NCBI RefSeq assembly: GCF_029784135.1
Contig: NC_073746.1
Coordinates: 258,020,994 to 258,084,993, forward strand
Reading direction: 5' to 3'
Origin: Toxorhynchites rutilus septentrionalis
Lineage: Eukaryota > Arthropoda > Insecta > Diptera > Culicidae
Length of the DNA: 64,000 nt
Below the pieces are notes generated by a model. That model worked only from the letters and a program-made list of their open reading frames with translations, ran no database searches and was not told the DNA's origin. A program made the translations under genes and the position numbers. Every line of letters starts with the position of its first letter. Position 1 is the first letter of the stretch. Positions 1 to 11,676 of this stretch are shown here, one piece after another.

Positions 1-1616
1 AATCCTGCACAATCGATGAGTTGGTAAACAATTTTTGGCAATTGGAAGAAGTTCAACATTCCAAGGGTTAGTCGCCGTCCGAACGCTACTGTGAGGAACA
101 TTTCCTGTTGAACATCAAACGAAGTTGCGATGGTCGTTACGTCATCTCTCTTCCGAAACGGCAAGAGCTCTTGCTGCAGCTGGATGACAACTGGTACAAC
201 GCTACGCGACGTTTCTACGCCTTGGAACGGTCGCTAGCTCGAGATCCAGAAAAGAGCGCCATGTATAAAAAATTTATCCACGAGTACTTGACGTTAGGAC
301 ACATGCGGGAAATCAGTCTGGACGAACGTAACAACAAGCCTAGGTATTTTGTACCACATCAGCTACGAACAGTCTCCGATGCTTCCTGTGTTTCCAAGTC
401 TGGTATTTCCCTGAACAATATTTTGCTGACTGGCCCTTCAATTCAGGAGACTTCGGTCAGCATCGTCACACGGTTTCGGATGCACGAATTCGTTGCTTCC
501 GCGGACATCGAGAAAATGTATAGGCAGATCCTCGTATGTCCACCAGACCAGCCTCTCACAAGCATCGTTTGGCGCGATCATCCCGATGATCCACTGAAGA
601 TATTCCAACTTCTCACCGTAACTTACGGCACCAGTTGTGCACCGTTCCTGGCGATAAGGGTGCTGAAGAAGCTTGCTGATGACGAAGAGCAACGATTTCC
701 TCTAGCAGCTCCAGTGCTTCGCCGCGACTTTTATGTTGATAACCTCCTGACTGGATCAAACGACGAAGCGTCTCTTACCGCCACATGCAAACAGCTCATC
801 GCCATGCTTGCTACCGTTGGACTTCCACTAAGGCTATGGTCCTCGTTAGGTTTTGGAACCTGCTACTGACCTACTCTCATTCAAACAACCAAAATGGAAC
901 GATTGTTCCGCACTGACCAAACGAACGATAATGTCGCAAATAAGCAGCTTGTTCGATCCGCTAGCAGTTGTCAGCGATTGGCCGCTGCAGTTGTCAGCGA
1001 TTGGCAGGATTTCCACAAAAATCTCTCCACTCTGGATCGGTTACGTATTACTCGCCATATACTTAAACCAGGATATGAGCGCCTAGAAATCCATGGCTTC
1101 AGCGATGCTTCCGAAGCAGCATACGGTGGCTGTTTATATCTCCGCTCAATTACTCCGTCTAGATCCTGCACAGTGCGTCTCCTGATGTCGAAGTCAAATC
1201 AATCGGGTGGCTGAGGTTCAGGAGCTTACCGCTCATGCTGTCTGGAACCATGTGTCTTGTGAGTATAATCCAGCCAACCTCATTTCTCGGGGTGCGAACC
1301 TGCACGACCTCAGAGAAATCATCTATGGTGACATGGGCCAGAGTGGCTGCGCACGTCGTCTTTACGATGGCCAGCCAAATACGTTCCGGTCAAATCACTC
1401 CCTCCAGAGATGTCTGAAGCACGCAAAATTGTCGTCCTGCCAGTCGTCGAAGAAGAACCGATCGATGACATAGTTTTCCGTTACTCCAGCCTTCGTACAG
1501 TGGTTCGAATCGGTACGTTCATTCGACAATTTGCCGAGAATTGCCGTCGTCACAGGAATCGTCTTGAGGGTCTTGAGCCTGTCGTTGGCCTCACTGTAGT
1601 TGAAATCGACTGCTAG
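1..1616 (+). pseudogene. BEL/Pao retrotransposon pol remnant
   Basis: Decayed Pol of a BEL/Pao-type LTR retrotransposon, open at the left window edge. Homology starts at base 1 (an LVNNFWQLEEVQ-like stretch), meets a TAG near 67, then reads 108-869 through the RT, with the SADIEKMYRQI block and a YVDN active-site motif in place of YVDD. Near 850 the frame changes to the downstream block TKRTIMSQISSLFDPL. It changes again to an RNase H-like block (HGFSDASEAAYGG) around 1095, and later to WNHVSCEYNPANLISRG (about 1245) and FIRQFAENCRRHRNR (about 1525), which lie before the integrase in the family. Large internal pieces are missing between these blocks, so this is a multiply deleted and frameshifted relic. 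No LTR was recognised. The superfamily call rests on remembered family motifs. Confidence 0.8.
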
Positions 1617-1835
1617 CTATCATGATTATATTAGTGCAATGATTAATGAGAAAATATTTTTAGTTTCTCTCTGTATTACCGGTGAAAAACGAAACGAAAA
1701 ACTTCATATTCATTATTATTTAACTATTCATTTTGCTACGAAACTACAGTTTTCAACTTGTAAACAGTCAACGTTTTACAGTACAATAAATTACTTACAA
1801 GTTACTTACAAGTTACATACGAGTAACCACTCAGT

Positions 1836-1976
1836 GTTGACGTCTGGTGGTAACTTTCAATCAGGGGCCATAATTTGGGTCCCCAACTAGATGTTCACAA
1901 AAATGTCCAATTATTCGTGTCGCATTACAGGTCTGTCCAATAAGTTAGATGTCGATTTGGAGGTTACTTACTATAT
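1836..1976 (+). repeat. Short TA-flanked dispersed repeat (TACAGTG family), copy 1
   Basis: A roughly 140-bp unit begins with GACGTCTGGTGG, contains CCATAATTTGGGTCC and GTCGCATTACAGGTCTG, and ends at GAGGTTACTTACT. Related copies or ends occur at 4385-4440 (reverse), 27796-27935, 31390-31450 (reverse), 36214-36241 (end only) and 43320-43455. The best-preserved ends read TACAGTGTCGAC and AACTTACTGTA, so a TA-targeting MITE is likely. Confidence 0.6.
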
Positions 1977-1980
1977 ATTA

Positions 1981-3251
1981 AGCTGTCAAAAAAGTCCTGC
2001 GGTATTTCCGCGAGGTGTCGTTGTAAGCGCGTAGTTCTAGTTGTATTCATTGTATCGAGTCATACTATAGCTTGTTGGAAAGGTATTTTTGCGCGCTATA
2101 ATATAGTCCTTGACAGTGTTTTGTTTGGTTAAGTCGTTCGTGAGTTATAGTGTCGCAAATATGGAGCAGAATAAAGAGAAAATCCGACATATTTTACAGT
2201 ACTACTATGACAAAGGCAAAAATGCATCTCAAGCTGCCAATAAAATTTGTGCAGTTTATGGACCCGATACAGTTTCCATTTCCACCGCACAACGATGGTT
2301 TCAACGTTTTCGTTCTGATGTAGAGGTCGTCGAAGATGCGCCACGCTCCGGAAGGCCTGTCGTCGAAAATTGCAAAATCGCTTAATTAGCCGAGAAAGAC
2401 CGGCATAGTAGCAGCCGTAGCATCGGCCAAGAGCTGGGTATAAGTCATCAAACCGTTATTAACCATTTGAAGAAGCTTGGATTCACAAAGAAGCTCGATA
2501 TATGGGTGCCACACACGTTGACGCAAAAAAACATCTTTGACCGTATCGACGCATGTGAATCGCTGCTGAATCGCAACAAAATCGACCCGTTTCTGAAGCG
2601 GATGGTGACTGGCGATGAAAAGTGGGTCACTTACGACAACGTGAAGCGCAAAAGGTCGTGGTCGAAGCCCGCTGAAGCGGCTCAGACGGTGGCCAAGCCC
2701 TCATTAACGGCCAGGAAGGTTCTGCTGTGTGTTTGGTGGGATTGTCAAGGAATAATCTATTATGAGCTGCTTCCCTATGGCCAAACGCTCAATTCGGACC
2801 TGTACTGCCAACAACTGAACCGCTTGAAGGTAGCACTCATGAAGAAGAGGCCATCTTTGATAAACAGAGGCCGCATTGTCTTCCATCAGGACAACGCCAG
2901 GCCACACCCTTCTTTGGTGACGCGCCAGAAGCTCCGGGAGCTCGGATGGGAGGTTCTTTTGCATCCGCCGTATAGTCCTTGCACCAAGTGACTACCACCT
3001 GTTTTTGTCCATGGCGAACGAGCTAGGTAGTCAGAAGTTAGCCACAAAAGAGGCCTGTGAAAATTGGCTATCCGAGTTTTTTGCCAATAAGGAAGCGAGC
3101 TTCTATAACAGGGGTATTATGAAGTTAGCATCTCGTTGGGAACAAGTCATCGAACAAAACGGCGTATATTTGACTTAAAACAGATGATTGTAACTAATTT
3201 TATGAACAAATGAAAATTCAGAAAAAATACCGCAGGACTTTTTTGACAGCC
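1981..3251 (+). mobile_element. mariner-like DNA transposon with intact terminal inverted repeats
   Basis: A 1271-bp element bounded by inverted repeats: the left end reads AGCTGTCAAAAAAGTCCTGC, and the right end is its complement apart from the second base. A TA dinucleotide flanks each side (1979-1980 and 3252-3253), as expected for Tc1/mariner insertion. It holds one transposase gene broken by a stop and a frameshift. Both termini survive, so it could only be moved by a transposase from elsewhere. Confidence 0.92.
2161..3178 (+). pseudogene. mariner transposase, broken
   Basis: The product would be a cut-and-paste transposase with an N-terminal helix-turn-helix DNA-binding part and a D,D34D catalytic core. 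Reading starts at ATG 2161. The N-terminal HTH region ends with WFQRFRSD and SGRP, both family hallmarks. A TAA at 2383-2385 interrupts the frame, but the same frame continues through LGISHQTVINHLKKLGF to the first catalytic Asp (TGDEKW) and the second (HQDNARPH). At HPPYSP (about 2985) a small deletion shifts the frame, and the last catalytic Asp (SDYHLF) lies in the shifted part, ending at TAA 3176-3178. One nonsense codon and one frameshift therefore inactivate it. The WVPH and HQDNARPH motifs suggest the cecropia/mauritiana side of the family, but the subfamily is uncertain. Confidence 0.88.
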
Positions 3252-3265
3252 TAATATTTTTTAAT

Positions 3266-3330
3266 TTAGTCCCATGAGGGTTGTGTCGGTTGTGTCCGTG
3301 ACACAACCGACACAACCCTCATGGGACTAA
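3266..3330. repeat. 65-bp perfect palindrome
   Basis: Two 31-base arms (3266-3296 and 3300-3330) are exact reverse complements around a 3-base spacer CGT. Each arm also holds a direct repeat of GTTGTGTC. It lies 14 bases beyond the mariner right terminus. No known element end was recognised in it. Confidence 0.9.
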
Positions 3331-3334
3331 AATG

Positions 3335-3790
3335 TAATAATTCGTTCCATATTTTAAGTCATTTGACACAACTGCTACCATAAACAATTTTACACTTACA
3401 CTTGTGCTAAATGTTCCACGATACATGATCGGTCAATGAAAAGAAAGTTCACGAAGCAACCAACATTAAAGTTCTTGTACTTGCATATATTTTTGATTGC
3501 AACTTCCTTCAGTCATCTTGGTTTTGAAGTCTGTAGTTTCATAAAATATATAATTTTGATAAATATATAATGAATATATGTATATAATGAATGATGTAAA
3601 ACTCTCGTAAATCTACCAGAAAATAACTGAGCAATAATTGTAAGTACAGAAGGAAGCTTGTATTTTAAATTTCGACCAATCAGAACGAGGTATTTCGGAG
3701 AATAGCGGTTGAGATTTTTCAATCGTTCGATAGTTAGTTTCATGACATATGTTATTTTATTCAATTAACAAAATTGTTAAGGCTTTCGGA
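3335..3790 (-). repeat. Dispersed repeat shared in inverted orientation with 50540-51190
   Basis: The segment from TCATTTGACACAACTGCTACC to the ATTCAATTAACAAA region matches, with many substitutions, the reverse complement of 50540-51190. Shared features include CAACTGCTACCAT, GATCGGTCAATG and a stretch that reads MNK-ITY-MK in the opposite strand. The short ORFs inside are not conserved between the copies, so no coding function is claimed. Confidence 0.55.
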
Positions 3791-3994
3791 AATCGATTGA
3801 CGCAAAAATCTCATCAATGTAATCATCATCATGGTATTTATAATAAATAATCATAATCATAATCAGAGATCAAAACTGGCGCAGCTAATTATTTCCTTCG
3901 AACCACCGCAGCGATTTTGCAACCGTACCATAATATCATTGCGAAAGCCGCATAGTGCGTTTTAACAATCTGTTGTAAATGGCAACACGGTATC

Positions 3995-4440
3995 TTCGAA
4001 GATGCAAATCCGCGTCAACGGCATTGGGTTTCGTTTACTAGTTTAGGGGAGTGTCAAAGATTAATTAATTTTCAGGTGGAATGAACACGTTTTTAAAATT
4101 AAAATCATGAATGAAAATTAGCTTTTCCGTTAGGTGAAAAACACCTTTTTTTTGGAGGTAGTGAAAAAATCTCATACGAAAATTGTTTTTGTAGACAACT
4201 TCATATTATAATGAAAAGATTCAGTACCAATGTTGGAAATGTATAGACAAATGGTTAAAAAAAAGTCAGAAATACGTGTTTCAAGTATTTTAATAACATG
4301 ATGTGAAAATTTGTATTCAATTTTTTACATTTGAAAACTGGCATAAAGGCTTCTAATCTGATAGAAATTACACTAACGCGTGTGGGACCCAAATTATGGC
4401 CCCTAAATGAGAGTCGCCACCAGACGTCGACACTGTACCA
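3995..4440 (-). repeat. About 440-bp dispersed repeat, copy 1
   Basis: Co-linear with 31005-31450: both share GTTTACTAGTTTAGGGGAG, GAATGAAAATTAGCTTTT, CTCATACGAAAATTGTTT and CTTCTAATCTGATAGA, and both end at CCACCAGACGTCGACACT. The right edge is the reverse complement of the start of the TACAGTG family, so the longer repeat is probably the full-length or composite form. It ends about 270 bp before the Prx5 start codon. Confidence 0.65.
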
Positions 4441-4711
4441 CTTCCATCGCGAATTTCAAATGAATGATCAAACGCGAGAGGAGAGAATGATGATCATGGA
4501 TGTTTTTTGTTTGTTTTGTATCGGCATTCGTTTGTTTTGACAAAGCTTCCGGCTCTTACACAAGCGCATTTGTCGAACCTTGTTAGTGTTGTTTCGGTGT
4601 GTGCAGTGAATTCACACAAGCAGTTTGTTTGCCAATCATCACAAGTGTACTTCCTTTGGCTGTTTCTGCTCTGTTGTTATTGCCCTTTACATTCTTTTTT
4701 TCATACGTTCA

Positions 4712-5972
4712 ATGTATCCGCTACTAGTACAGAACATTTCCAGTAAGTTCAGTCTATTAAGTGAACTTGGACGATCCGCATTTACACTGCAACAGTCGTT
4801 ATTTCATACAACGAAAATGGTTCAGATTAAGGTGGGTATTTTCCTATCGGATCAGATACGGCATCCATAAAATATGTGTAAATTACATAATACATTGAGC
4901 GGATATTTTCAACCGAGGATATCGTTCTGTATGTGTTATATTATTATGAAGGTTATGATTTTGGAAATTATGACGATTCGATTCGAGAGCTTGATGAGGA
5001 ATTGTCCTGCGGAGATGATTCTAGAAACGAGTACTTTTCCACTAAGCTCTGATGACTTCATAATAATTTTATTCCCAGAATTTCGTAATTGAATGTCTGT
5101 TTTAAGTGTGTACCGATGATACCATTATCACGGTATTCGTGATGTGCGATACATGTTATCCATCTATATATCCATTAATTATGCAAATTTACATTTCGCG
5201 TTCGCCATCATCGCGTATTGACATTTTTTTTTTGTGAACAACGGATGTAAGGATTAGGGATTTAATCCGTTTGGGATATATGCCTTCCTAATGATTGGAG
5301 CAAGAAACGATTATTAATTGAATATGACAAAAGAATCCGATTGAATTATTCTCACTGGGGTTTCAAGCCTGGCTTTGAATTTGAACTCATAATAAATGTA
5401 TGATATTGGAAAAACGACACTAAATACATCAAAATATAGAAGTAGTAGTTTGAGAATAATAAACACGGTTTGCTGATGTTAACTAATCCATTTTGCATTG
5501 AATTCTTTTTCAGGAAGGCGATAAAATCCCATCGATTGATCTGTTTGAGGACTCTCCAGCGAATAAAGTCAACATAGCCGATCTTTGCTCGGGAAAGAAA
5601 GTTATATTGTTTGCAGTCCCTGGTGCGTTCACGCCAGGTTGCTCGAAGACTCACCTGCCCGGCTATATTGATAAAGCCGGCGATTTGAAGTCGTCTGGCG
5701 TTGCGGAAATTGTTTGCGTCTCGGTAAACGATCCATTTGTTATGTCGGCTTGGGGCAAACAACATAACGCTGCCGGCAAGGTTCGTATGCTGGCTGATCC
5801 GGCAGCAGTGTTCACGAAGAAGCTTGAGCTAGGTGCCGATTTGCCACCTCTTGGAGGATTGCGTTCCAAGCGCTTTTCGATGGTGCTGGAAGACGGCGTT
5901 ATTAAAACATTGAACGTGGAACCGGATGGCACAGGATTGTCCTGCTCTCTTGCCGATAAGATCAAGGTTTAA
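4712..5972 (+). CDS. Prx5: Peroxiredoxin-5 (thioredoxin-dependent peroxidase), two exons
   Basis: Atypical 2-Cys peroxiredoxin reducing hydrogen peroxide and alkyl hydroperoxides. Exon 2 (5514-5972) carries the peroxidatic Cys in PGAFTPGCSKTHLPGY and the C-terminal resolving Cys in GTGLSCSLA; the protein ends DKIKV. Exon 1 ends at 4831 (AAG|GTGGGT) and the intron closes at TTTTTCAG (5513), phase 0. ATG 4817 (MVQIK) gives a 157-residue cytosolic or peroxisomal length form. An in-frame ATG at 4712 adds 35 residues that contain Arg and Lys but no acidic residue except one Glu and are rich in Leu and Ser, which fits a mitochondrial presequence. Human PRDX5 is known to use the same two-start arrangement. 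I give the longer start and think both may be used. A short upstream ATG at 4499 is in another frame. Confidence 0.9.
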
Positions 5973-7185
5973 AAAATCGATTATTTGCGATTATTAGAGC
6001 TTGAGCATGAATCGAGCATTGCAAAACATTTAAATTGTAGCAGGTTGATAGCACGAATCAGCGAAAATAATGTCTGGTCCAATCCGTCGCACTACCAAAA
6101 ACAACATCTACTAGCTTCCCTCAAATTCAATTCAACTGAACGTATCTATCTGAAAACAAAATTTTTAAAGTAAACATTGTTAATAATCAATTCGAACCTT
6201 AAGTACTAGCTGTAATCGAGTTGAACTCAAAAATCTGAAGGCTTTTAGCATCTCATGCTTATATGACCACTTCACGAAATGAAATATTGATGTAAACATT
6301 TCAGGTTTACACCCACATGTCAAATTGATAATTGTTACTTTTATAGATCCCAACCATTAAACACGTTAGACATAAAATGTCGATGAATTGCTGTCCAAAA
6401 GTTTATCACCCACCAACATTATTTCACATTTCTATAGCAACCACCTCAATCTACCGTTGATGTGAATGGAGTTTGATAAAAAGTACGCTCGATGATTAAC
6501 GGGATGTATCACCGGTTCGGTTGAGTTTAGTGGAGCTTGCTCGGTTGTCTTCACAGGTTTTCGAACGATAAGTCTTCGTAGTCGCAATTGGAGTTCTCTC
6601 AGTTACTATTTCAGGTTTCCCAATGCTAAATCTTCGCCTTTGTAATTGGAGTTCGACAAAGAACACGCACGATAAAAAACAATACTTCTGATCTTATCAG
6701 TTTCACAAGAGTTTTCTAAAGATAACCCTTGGCAGTAATCTCTGCCACATTTTGTGACATATGAGACTTTCGAATTACTATTTTTTCGAGTGGTAATAGA
6801 TTGCGTTTATAAAATCACATCACTTACCTCAGTGAATCCTGCTAATTCGTCTGACTCTAGATCTGTGAATCGCCTTACCAGCTCCGAAATCAAATACAGT
6901 ACATCATGAAAACATTCCCAAAAAAAATGAAGTAAAAAATATTAAAAAAAAAATATTCGGGATATAAAACAGGAAGGAAACTGTGCCATTATCTGCTCTG
7001 CTCTCCCGACTGAAAATTCGATATGATCAACATTATATGGATTAAGAGATATCAGTTCTTTTGATTATAAAAAAGCTCTGTACAGATGTACTGTATTATG
7101 TTAGTCAAATCATTTCATTCGACATCCATTTGCGGGAGTTGCATGAAAAAAGTAATTGGCCATCTTGGAGTTGAATTATAATTGA
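5973..7185. other. No gene recognised; 3' flank of Prx5
   Basis: AT-rich sequence with only short ORFs. It begins with the Prx5 3' untranslated region. I see no conserved coding motif, RNA gene or clear transposon terminus. A possible ATTAAA poly(A) signal lies near 6356. Confidence 0.5.
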
Positions 7186-7310
7186 ATACTAGCTGACCCG
7201 ACGTACTTCGTCTCGCAAAAATAGATTTTTTGATTTGAAAACATCCACGTTTTCTTACTAAGTGAACGTTAGTGAGTCCAATCACTGAGCTCTCCATTGA
7301 TTGATTACCC
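7186..7310 (+). repeat. CTAGCTGACCC-head repeat, truncated copy
   Basis: Starts with CTAGCTGACCCGACGTACTT and continues through CACGTTTTCTTACTA to TGATTACCC. The same head occurs at 59114, and the body is found at 34090-34330, 51350-52060 and 59114-62725. The class of this family is not determined. Confidence 0.5.
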
Positions 7311-7410
7311 TTTGACTCTTTGACCCATTCCAGCGTGACGTGACAACGGTTTGACTCACTAAAAACAGTTTTTTTCTCGCTTTCATGTATAGATCACACG
7401 ATTTCCAAAT

Positions 7411-7592
7411 TCTTGAGTGGTAACGATTTGGAAGATTTCAGGAAGCTTGAAATAAAGACGACTAGTCTTGAGGAGTGAAACTAGTGAAGTGAACATTTAA
7501 ACAAAATAACAAACTAGGTTGCTAAGGGTCTAAGGTTGGTAGTCGGTACAAATAAACAGAGGGTTGCTTAGACTGGATGACTACACTTCAAC
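7411..7592 (-). repeat. copia 3' LTR
   Basis: Read on the minus strand, the LTR runs from TGTTGAAGTGTAG to GTTACCACTCAAGA. It matches 29394-29309 joined to 16623-16519 with few differences. A purine run GAGAGGGGG, the polypurine tract, precedes it at 7593-7601. Confidence 0.88.
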
Positions 7593-7600
7593 ACCCCCTC

Positions 7601-10600
7601 TCAAACAGTTAATCCTAGGTTTGACCGTAGAGCCTTGAAACGGGTAGACTCCAACGGCTTGGTAAATATATCCGCTATCTGATCTTCGGTCTTGATAGGT
7701 TCGATTTTCAGGGATCCAGACGCCACGTGATCACGGAGGAAGTGATGCTTGACGTCGATATGCTTGGTGCGCTTCATTTCCAAATTCTTCGCCATGCAGA
7801 TGCAGCCCCTGTTATCTTCGTAGATGGTAACCGGTGCGCTAGCTTCTTGCAGATCCTCCAGAACTCCGTTCAGCCAAATCGCTTTGGTCGCCGCCAGACT
7901 CAGAGCTACATATTCTGCCTCGCTGGATGATGTTGCTACTGTCTGCTGCTTCTTGCTACACCAGGGGACGGAACATCCGAACACCCTGAATAGGTAACCG
8001 CTGACAGATTTCCTATCGGTGACATCGGAGGCCCAATCCGCATCCGCGTACCCAACCAATGGTACGCTCGATTCCTATCGCCGGAATAGTAGCGTCATAC
8101 CTCTGGTTCCTTGAATGTACCGGACCACGTGCTTCAGTGCTTGCCAGTGTTGAGTCGTAGGGTTTTGCTGGAAACGACCCAGATATCCAACCGGAAAACA
8201 TACGTCAGGTCGAACACATAACATGAGATACATCAGGGATCCCAATAGCTCGCGATATGGTTCGTCAGTGCGTTGGCCTGTCGGTTCCAGTGAGAGGCCT
8301 TTCTCCATCGGAACTCTGACCGGATTGCAGTCATCCATCCCGAAGCGTTTCATCAGCCGATTGATGCCTGCGTTCTGCGACAGCTTCATTACACCAGCCT
8401 CATTGTTGTAGTCGGTTTTTATGCCTAAGAAATGGCACAGGTCACCACAATCGGATATCTCGAACAGCTTGGCCAGATCACGCTTCAATTGCGCAATCGT
8501 TGATAGATTCCGGTCCACCACCAGAAGGTCATCCACGTATAGAATCACAATCAGCTCATCATTGGGAACCAGCTTCGTGTAGAGGCAATAGTCGTGCTTG
8601 GACCGAATGAAGCCCATCTTCAGCAGCTCTTCGTTGAAACGCTCGTTCCAATATCTCGGGGATTGCTTTAGGCCATACAACGACTTGACCAATCGACAAA
8701 CTTGACCAGGCTTCGCTTGAACTCCATCCGGAACGGCCATGTAGATGGTTTCCTTCAAACTTCCATGCAGGAAAGCAGTCCGTACATCTATTTGATGAAA
8801 ATGATACTTATGATGAACTCCGACGGTCAGCACAGCTCGGATTGTAGCCAGCCTTGCCACCGGTGCGTAGGTTTCCTCGAAATCTTGTCCCGGCTTTTGA
8901 AGATAGCCCTTCACCACTAAACGTGCTTTGTAGCGAACGGGCCTACCATTGTCGTCCTCCTTCAGTCTGAAGACCCATTTCGATTTGAGGGGTTTCACGT
9001 CAGCCAGGCCACACGTTGTTCCTCTTCAGAGAGCCTAGTTCGCTTTTGACCGCACGTAACCAATCCTTGCTGTCATCTCGTCCAGTTATCTCATCATAGC
9101 TTTGTGGAGTATCTATGGAAAGTAGACCGCCAAAAGTTGCTCAGTAACCGGTAAAGTAATTAAATAACTTACCAGGGAGCGTGCGCACCCGTCCGCTGCG
9201 TCTCACTTGCGTTTGTCCGTCGGACTCGCAGTGTTCTGGTTGCGAAGGGAGCGCTGGTGGTGTCGGATCGTCAGGCTCGTCTGGTTGAGCTTCGTCGTCG
9301 GACTGCGGATCTTCTTCTTCTTGGGAATCGTCACCTGGTTCTGCCACGTCAGCTTGTACATCTTCAGCTTCCCCCTCTTGTTCAAGCGGGAATACGACGA
9401 CCAGGGGAGCTTGTGATGATTCATCTGGTTCTCCACCATAAGGAAAACGTGTTTCGTCAAACTTTACATCTCGGGCTACGATGATCTTCCGATGCTTTCT
9501 ATCCCAGAGCCTGTAGCCATTAGGGGCATACCCCATCATGACTACCTCCGCTTTTCGGATCGAGCTTCTTCCTTGTCTGGCTTGGAATCCACGCAAATGC
9601 CTTGCATCCGAAAATGCGAACCTTCTCTACACTTGGCTTCGTACCGAACCACAGTTCAGCTGGCGTCTTTTCACACTGGAGGCTTGCCGTAGGACTTCGG
9701 TTCAGCAGGTTCACTCCGGTGTAGACCGGCTTCAGACCACAAATTCTTTGGGACCTGTGAATCGAAGAGCATAGCACGTACCGTCTCGATGAGCGTCCTG
9801 TTGAATCGTTCTGTTACACCGTTCTGCTAGGGAGTATAAGCGACCGTTGGCTCCACTTGAATGCCTTTGGATCTGTACCACGCCTTCTGTTCGTTGGAGC
9901 AGTACTCCCTTCTTTGATCTACGGTCAGTCTGGAAATCGCCTTGCCTGTCGCCGCTGTAGCTTTTGCTTAGAACTCACGGAATTTCTCGAAAACTTGGGA
10001 CTTCTTCTTCATCAGGTAGATAACCACGAAGTGCGTGTGGTCGTCGATAAAGGAAACAAAATATCGCGACCCGTCCCACGCCGGTGGATCAATAGGACCA
10101 CAGACGTCCGAGTGGATTCGTTCCAACACCCGGGTTGCTCGCTGTCTAGTTCCGCTGAAAAGTTCGCGGCACTGCTTACCTTGTACACAGGGATCACAGA
10201 ACTCAATTGCCTTTGGTTTCACGTTGATGCCATTCACCATGTTGTGCTGCACCAGTTTTGCCATCGCCTTTTCATTGAGATGGCCAAGTCGACGATGCCA
10301 CAGGTGGATCCACGTTGATTTCCAACTCGTACAGACTGCCCTTCAAATGGGCCGTGGCAATCACTTGGTTCTCCTTCCGTAACACTGCTTGACGACCATC
10401 AAACAGCACCGAAATTTCAGCAATTGCCAGTCGTTTAACGGACATCAGGTTATCCCGTAGGTCGGAGATATACAGCACCTCGTTGATATTTACCCGAACA
10501 CCTTTGTTGCTGCAGCCATCGATCACGCCCTTCGTTCTCGCCACGAGTGTTTCGCCGTCCTTGGCAACTTGAATAACGATCGGCTCAGCCAGTCTTGAAG

Positions 10601-11329
10601 ACGACGAAAATACCCTGGCATCATTAATCAAATGGTCGCTTGATCCAGAGTCCAACTTGAAGGTGACCTTTTCGCTCTGCCGTCGGCCAGATTCTTCACG
10701 GTTGACCATAAAGCTCACAGAACCTCTTCCTGAAGCTACGTTGGCCTCACCGTTGTTCCTCTGGCGGCAATCTTTCTGCCGCATTTGTGGCACTTGCCTT
10801 TTAACGTTTTCGGTTTAACTTTACCTTTTTCGCCGATGAACGCCGTTGACTTCTCCACCACATCATTGTGTCGGTCACGCTGCTTCACCTCCTCTGCCAG
10901 GAGCCGCTGCTTGACGGTATCGAATTTCAAATCTTCGTCGCCTAGGATTTCGAGCGCCGCGATGAACGGATCAAAAACTTCCGGAAGAGTCCCAAACAGC
11001 GTCACGATCAAATCCGCTTCAGCTAACTCTCCGCCTGCCTGTTTGAGCTGCCGAATCAGGTCTTCGAAAACCACCAGATGACCACGCATGGAATCGCCTT
11101 CCTTCATCCTCAACCGTCCAATCTGCTTCCGAACCAGGTTCTGCGTCACCAGAGACTTCTTAGCAAAGGAATTTTCGAGAGCTTGCCACATTTTTTTCGC
11201 AGAAGTTTTATCTCGAACGATTTCCAGGCCGTCATCGCCAAGGAAACCGATCAACAGTGACTTCGCTTTTCTGTCCGTCTCGTCAAATTTCGTCTTCACC
11301 GCGGCCTCCGCAGTGTCCGCTGGGGGATC
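7601..11329 (-). pseudogene. copia gag-pol, frameshifted
   Basis: From high to low coordinates this contains the rest of Gag (11329-10736) with a damaged zinc knuckle (CHKCGRK, then a frame change), protease (LDSGSSDHLI about 10650), and integrase zinc and core pieces (CDPCVQGK about 10195, HSDVCGPID about 10115). A stop at 9970 follows, then QNGVTERFNRTLIETVRAML and WFGTKPSVEKVRIFGCKAF (9838-9600). Next come a linker ORF (9596-9141), an RT frame (8998-8075) with YVDDLLV near 8530, and an RNase H frame (8059-7601) with DADWASD and EDNRGCICMAKN, ending at FTKPLE. At least four frame breaks or stops separate these blocks, so the copy cannot make its own proteins. The N-terminal Gag codons lie beyond the gypsy insertion at 16386-16514. 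Confidence 0.88.
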
Positions 11330-11334
11330 ATCTG

Positions 11335-11552
11335 TGTTGGGGTTAACTGGCCACCCTAACCAAACATAACCACTAGGCTCTCCGCTGACAGCCTCGACTG
11401 TCTGTTCGGTTGACGTCAAGAGGTAGAAAGCCATTATGTGTTATTGTATTGTGATGTAGAATTATATAGTCACGTTTTATCGTTCTAAATACAGTTTAGT
11501 TTTAACCCGCGATTTTATTGCCCTAATGGGCCACCTGAGCAACATCACAAAA
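11335..11552 (+). repeat. gypsy 5' LTR
   Basis: 218 bp beginning TGTTGGGGTTAAC and ending CATCACAAAA. Within it TCAGCGG/TAGGCTCTCC and the AATACAGTTTAGTTT stretch are identical to the 3' copy. Confidence 0.92.
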
Positions 11553-11676
11553 GTGGCGACGAGTGTAAACGTTTTTTTTTGTCGGTTTCTCCGGTTTCGA
11601 GTAGCGAAAACGCGTCCGAAAATTCACCACCACCACGACGCCTCCAAGGAAGAGGAGAAAGCGCACATATAGCGTA

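Noticed and set aside
9141..10382. Plus-strand ORFs of 60-150 codons inside copia pol
   Set aside because: They are shadows of the minus-strand pol frames, which carry the recognisable motifs.
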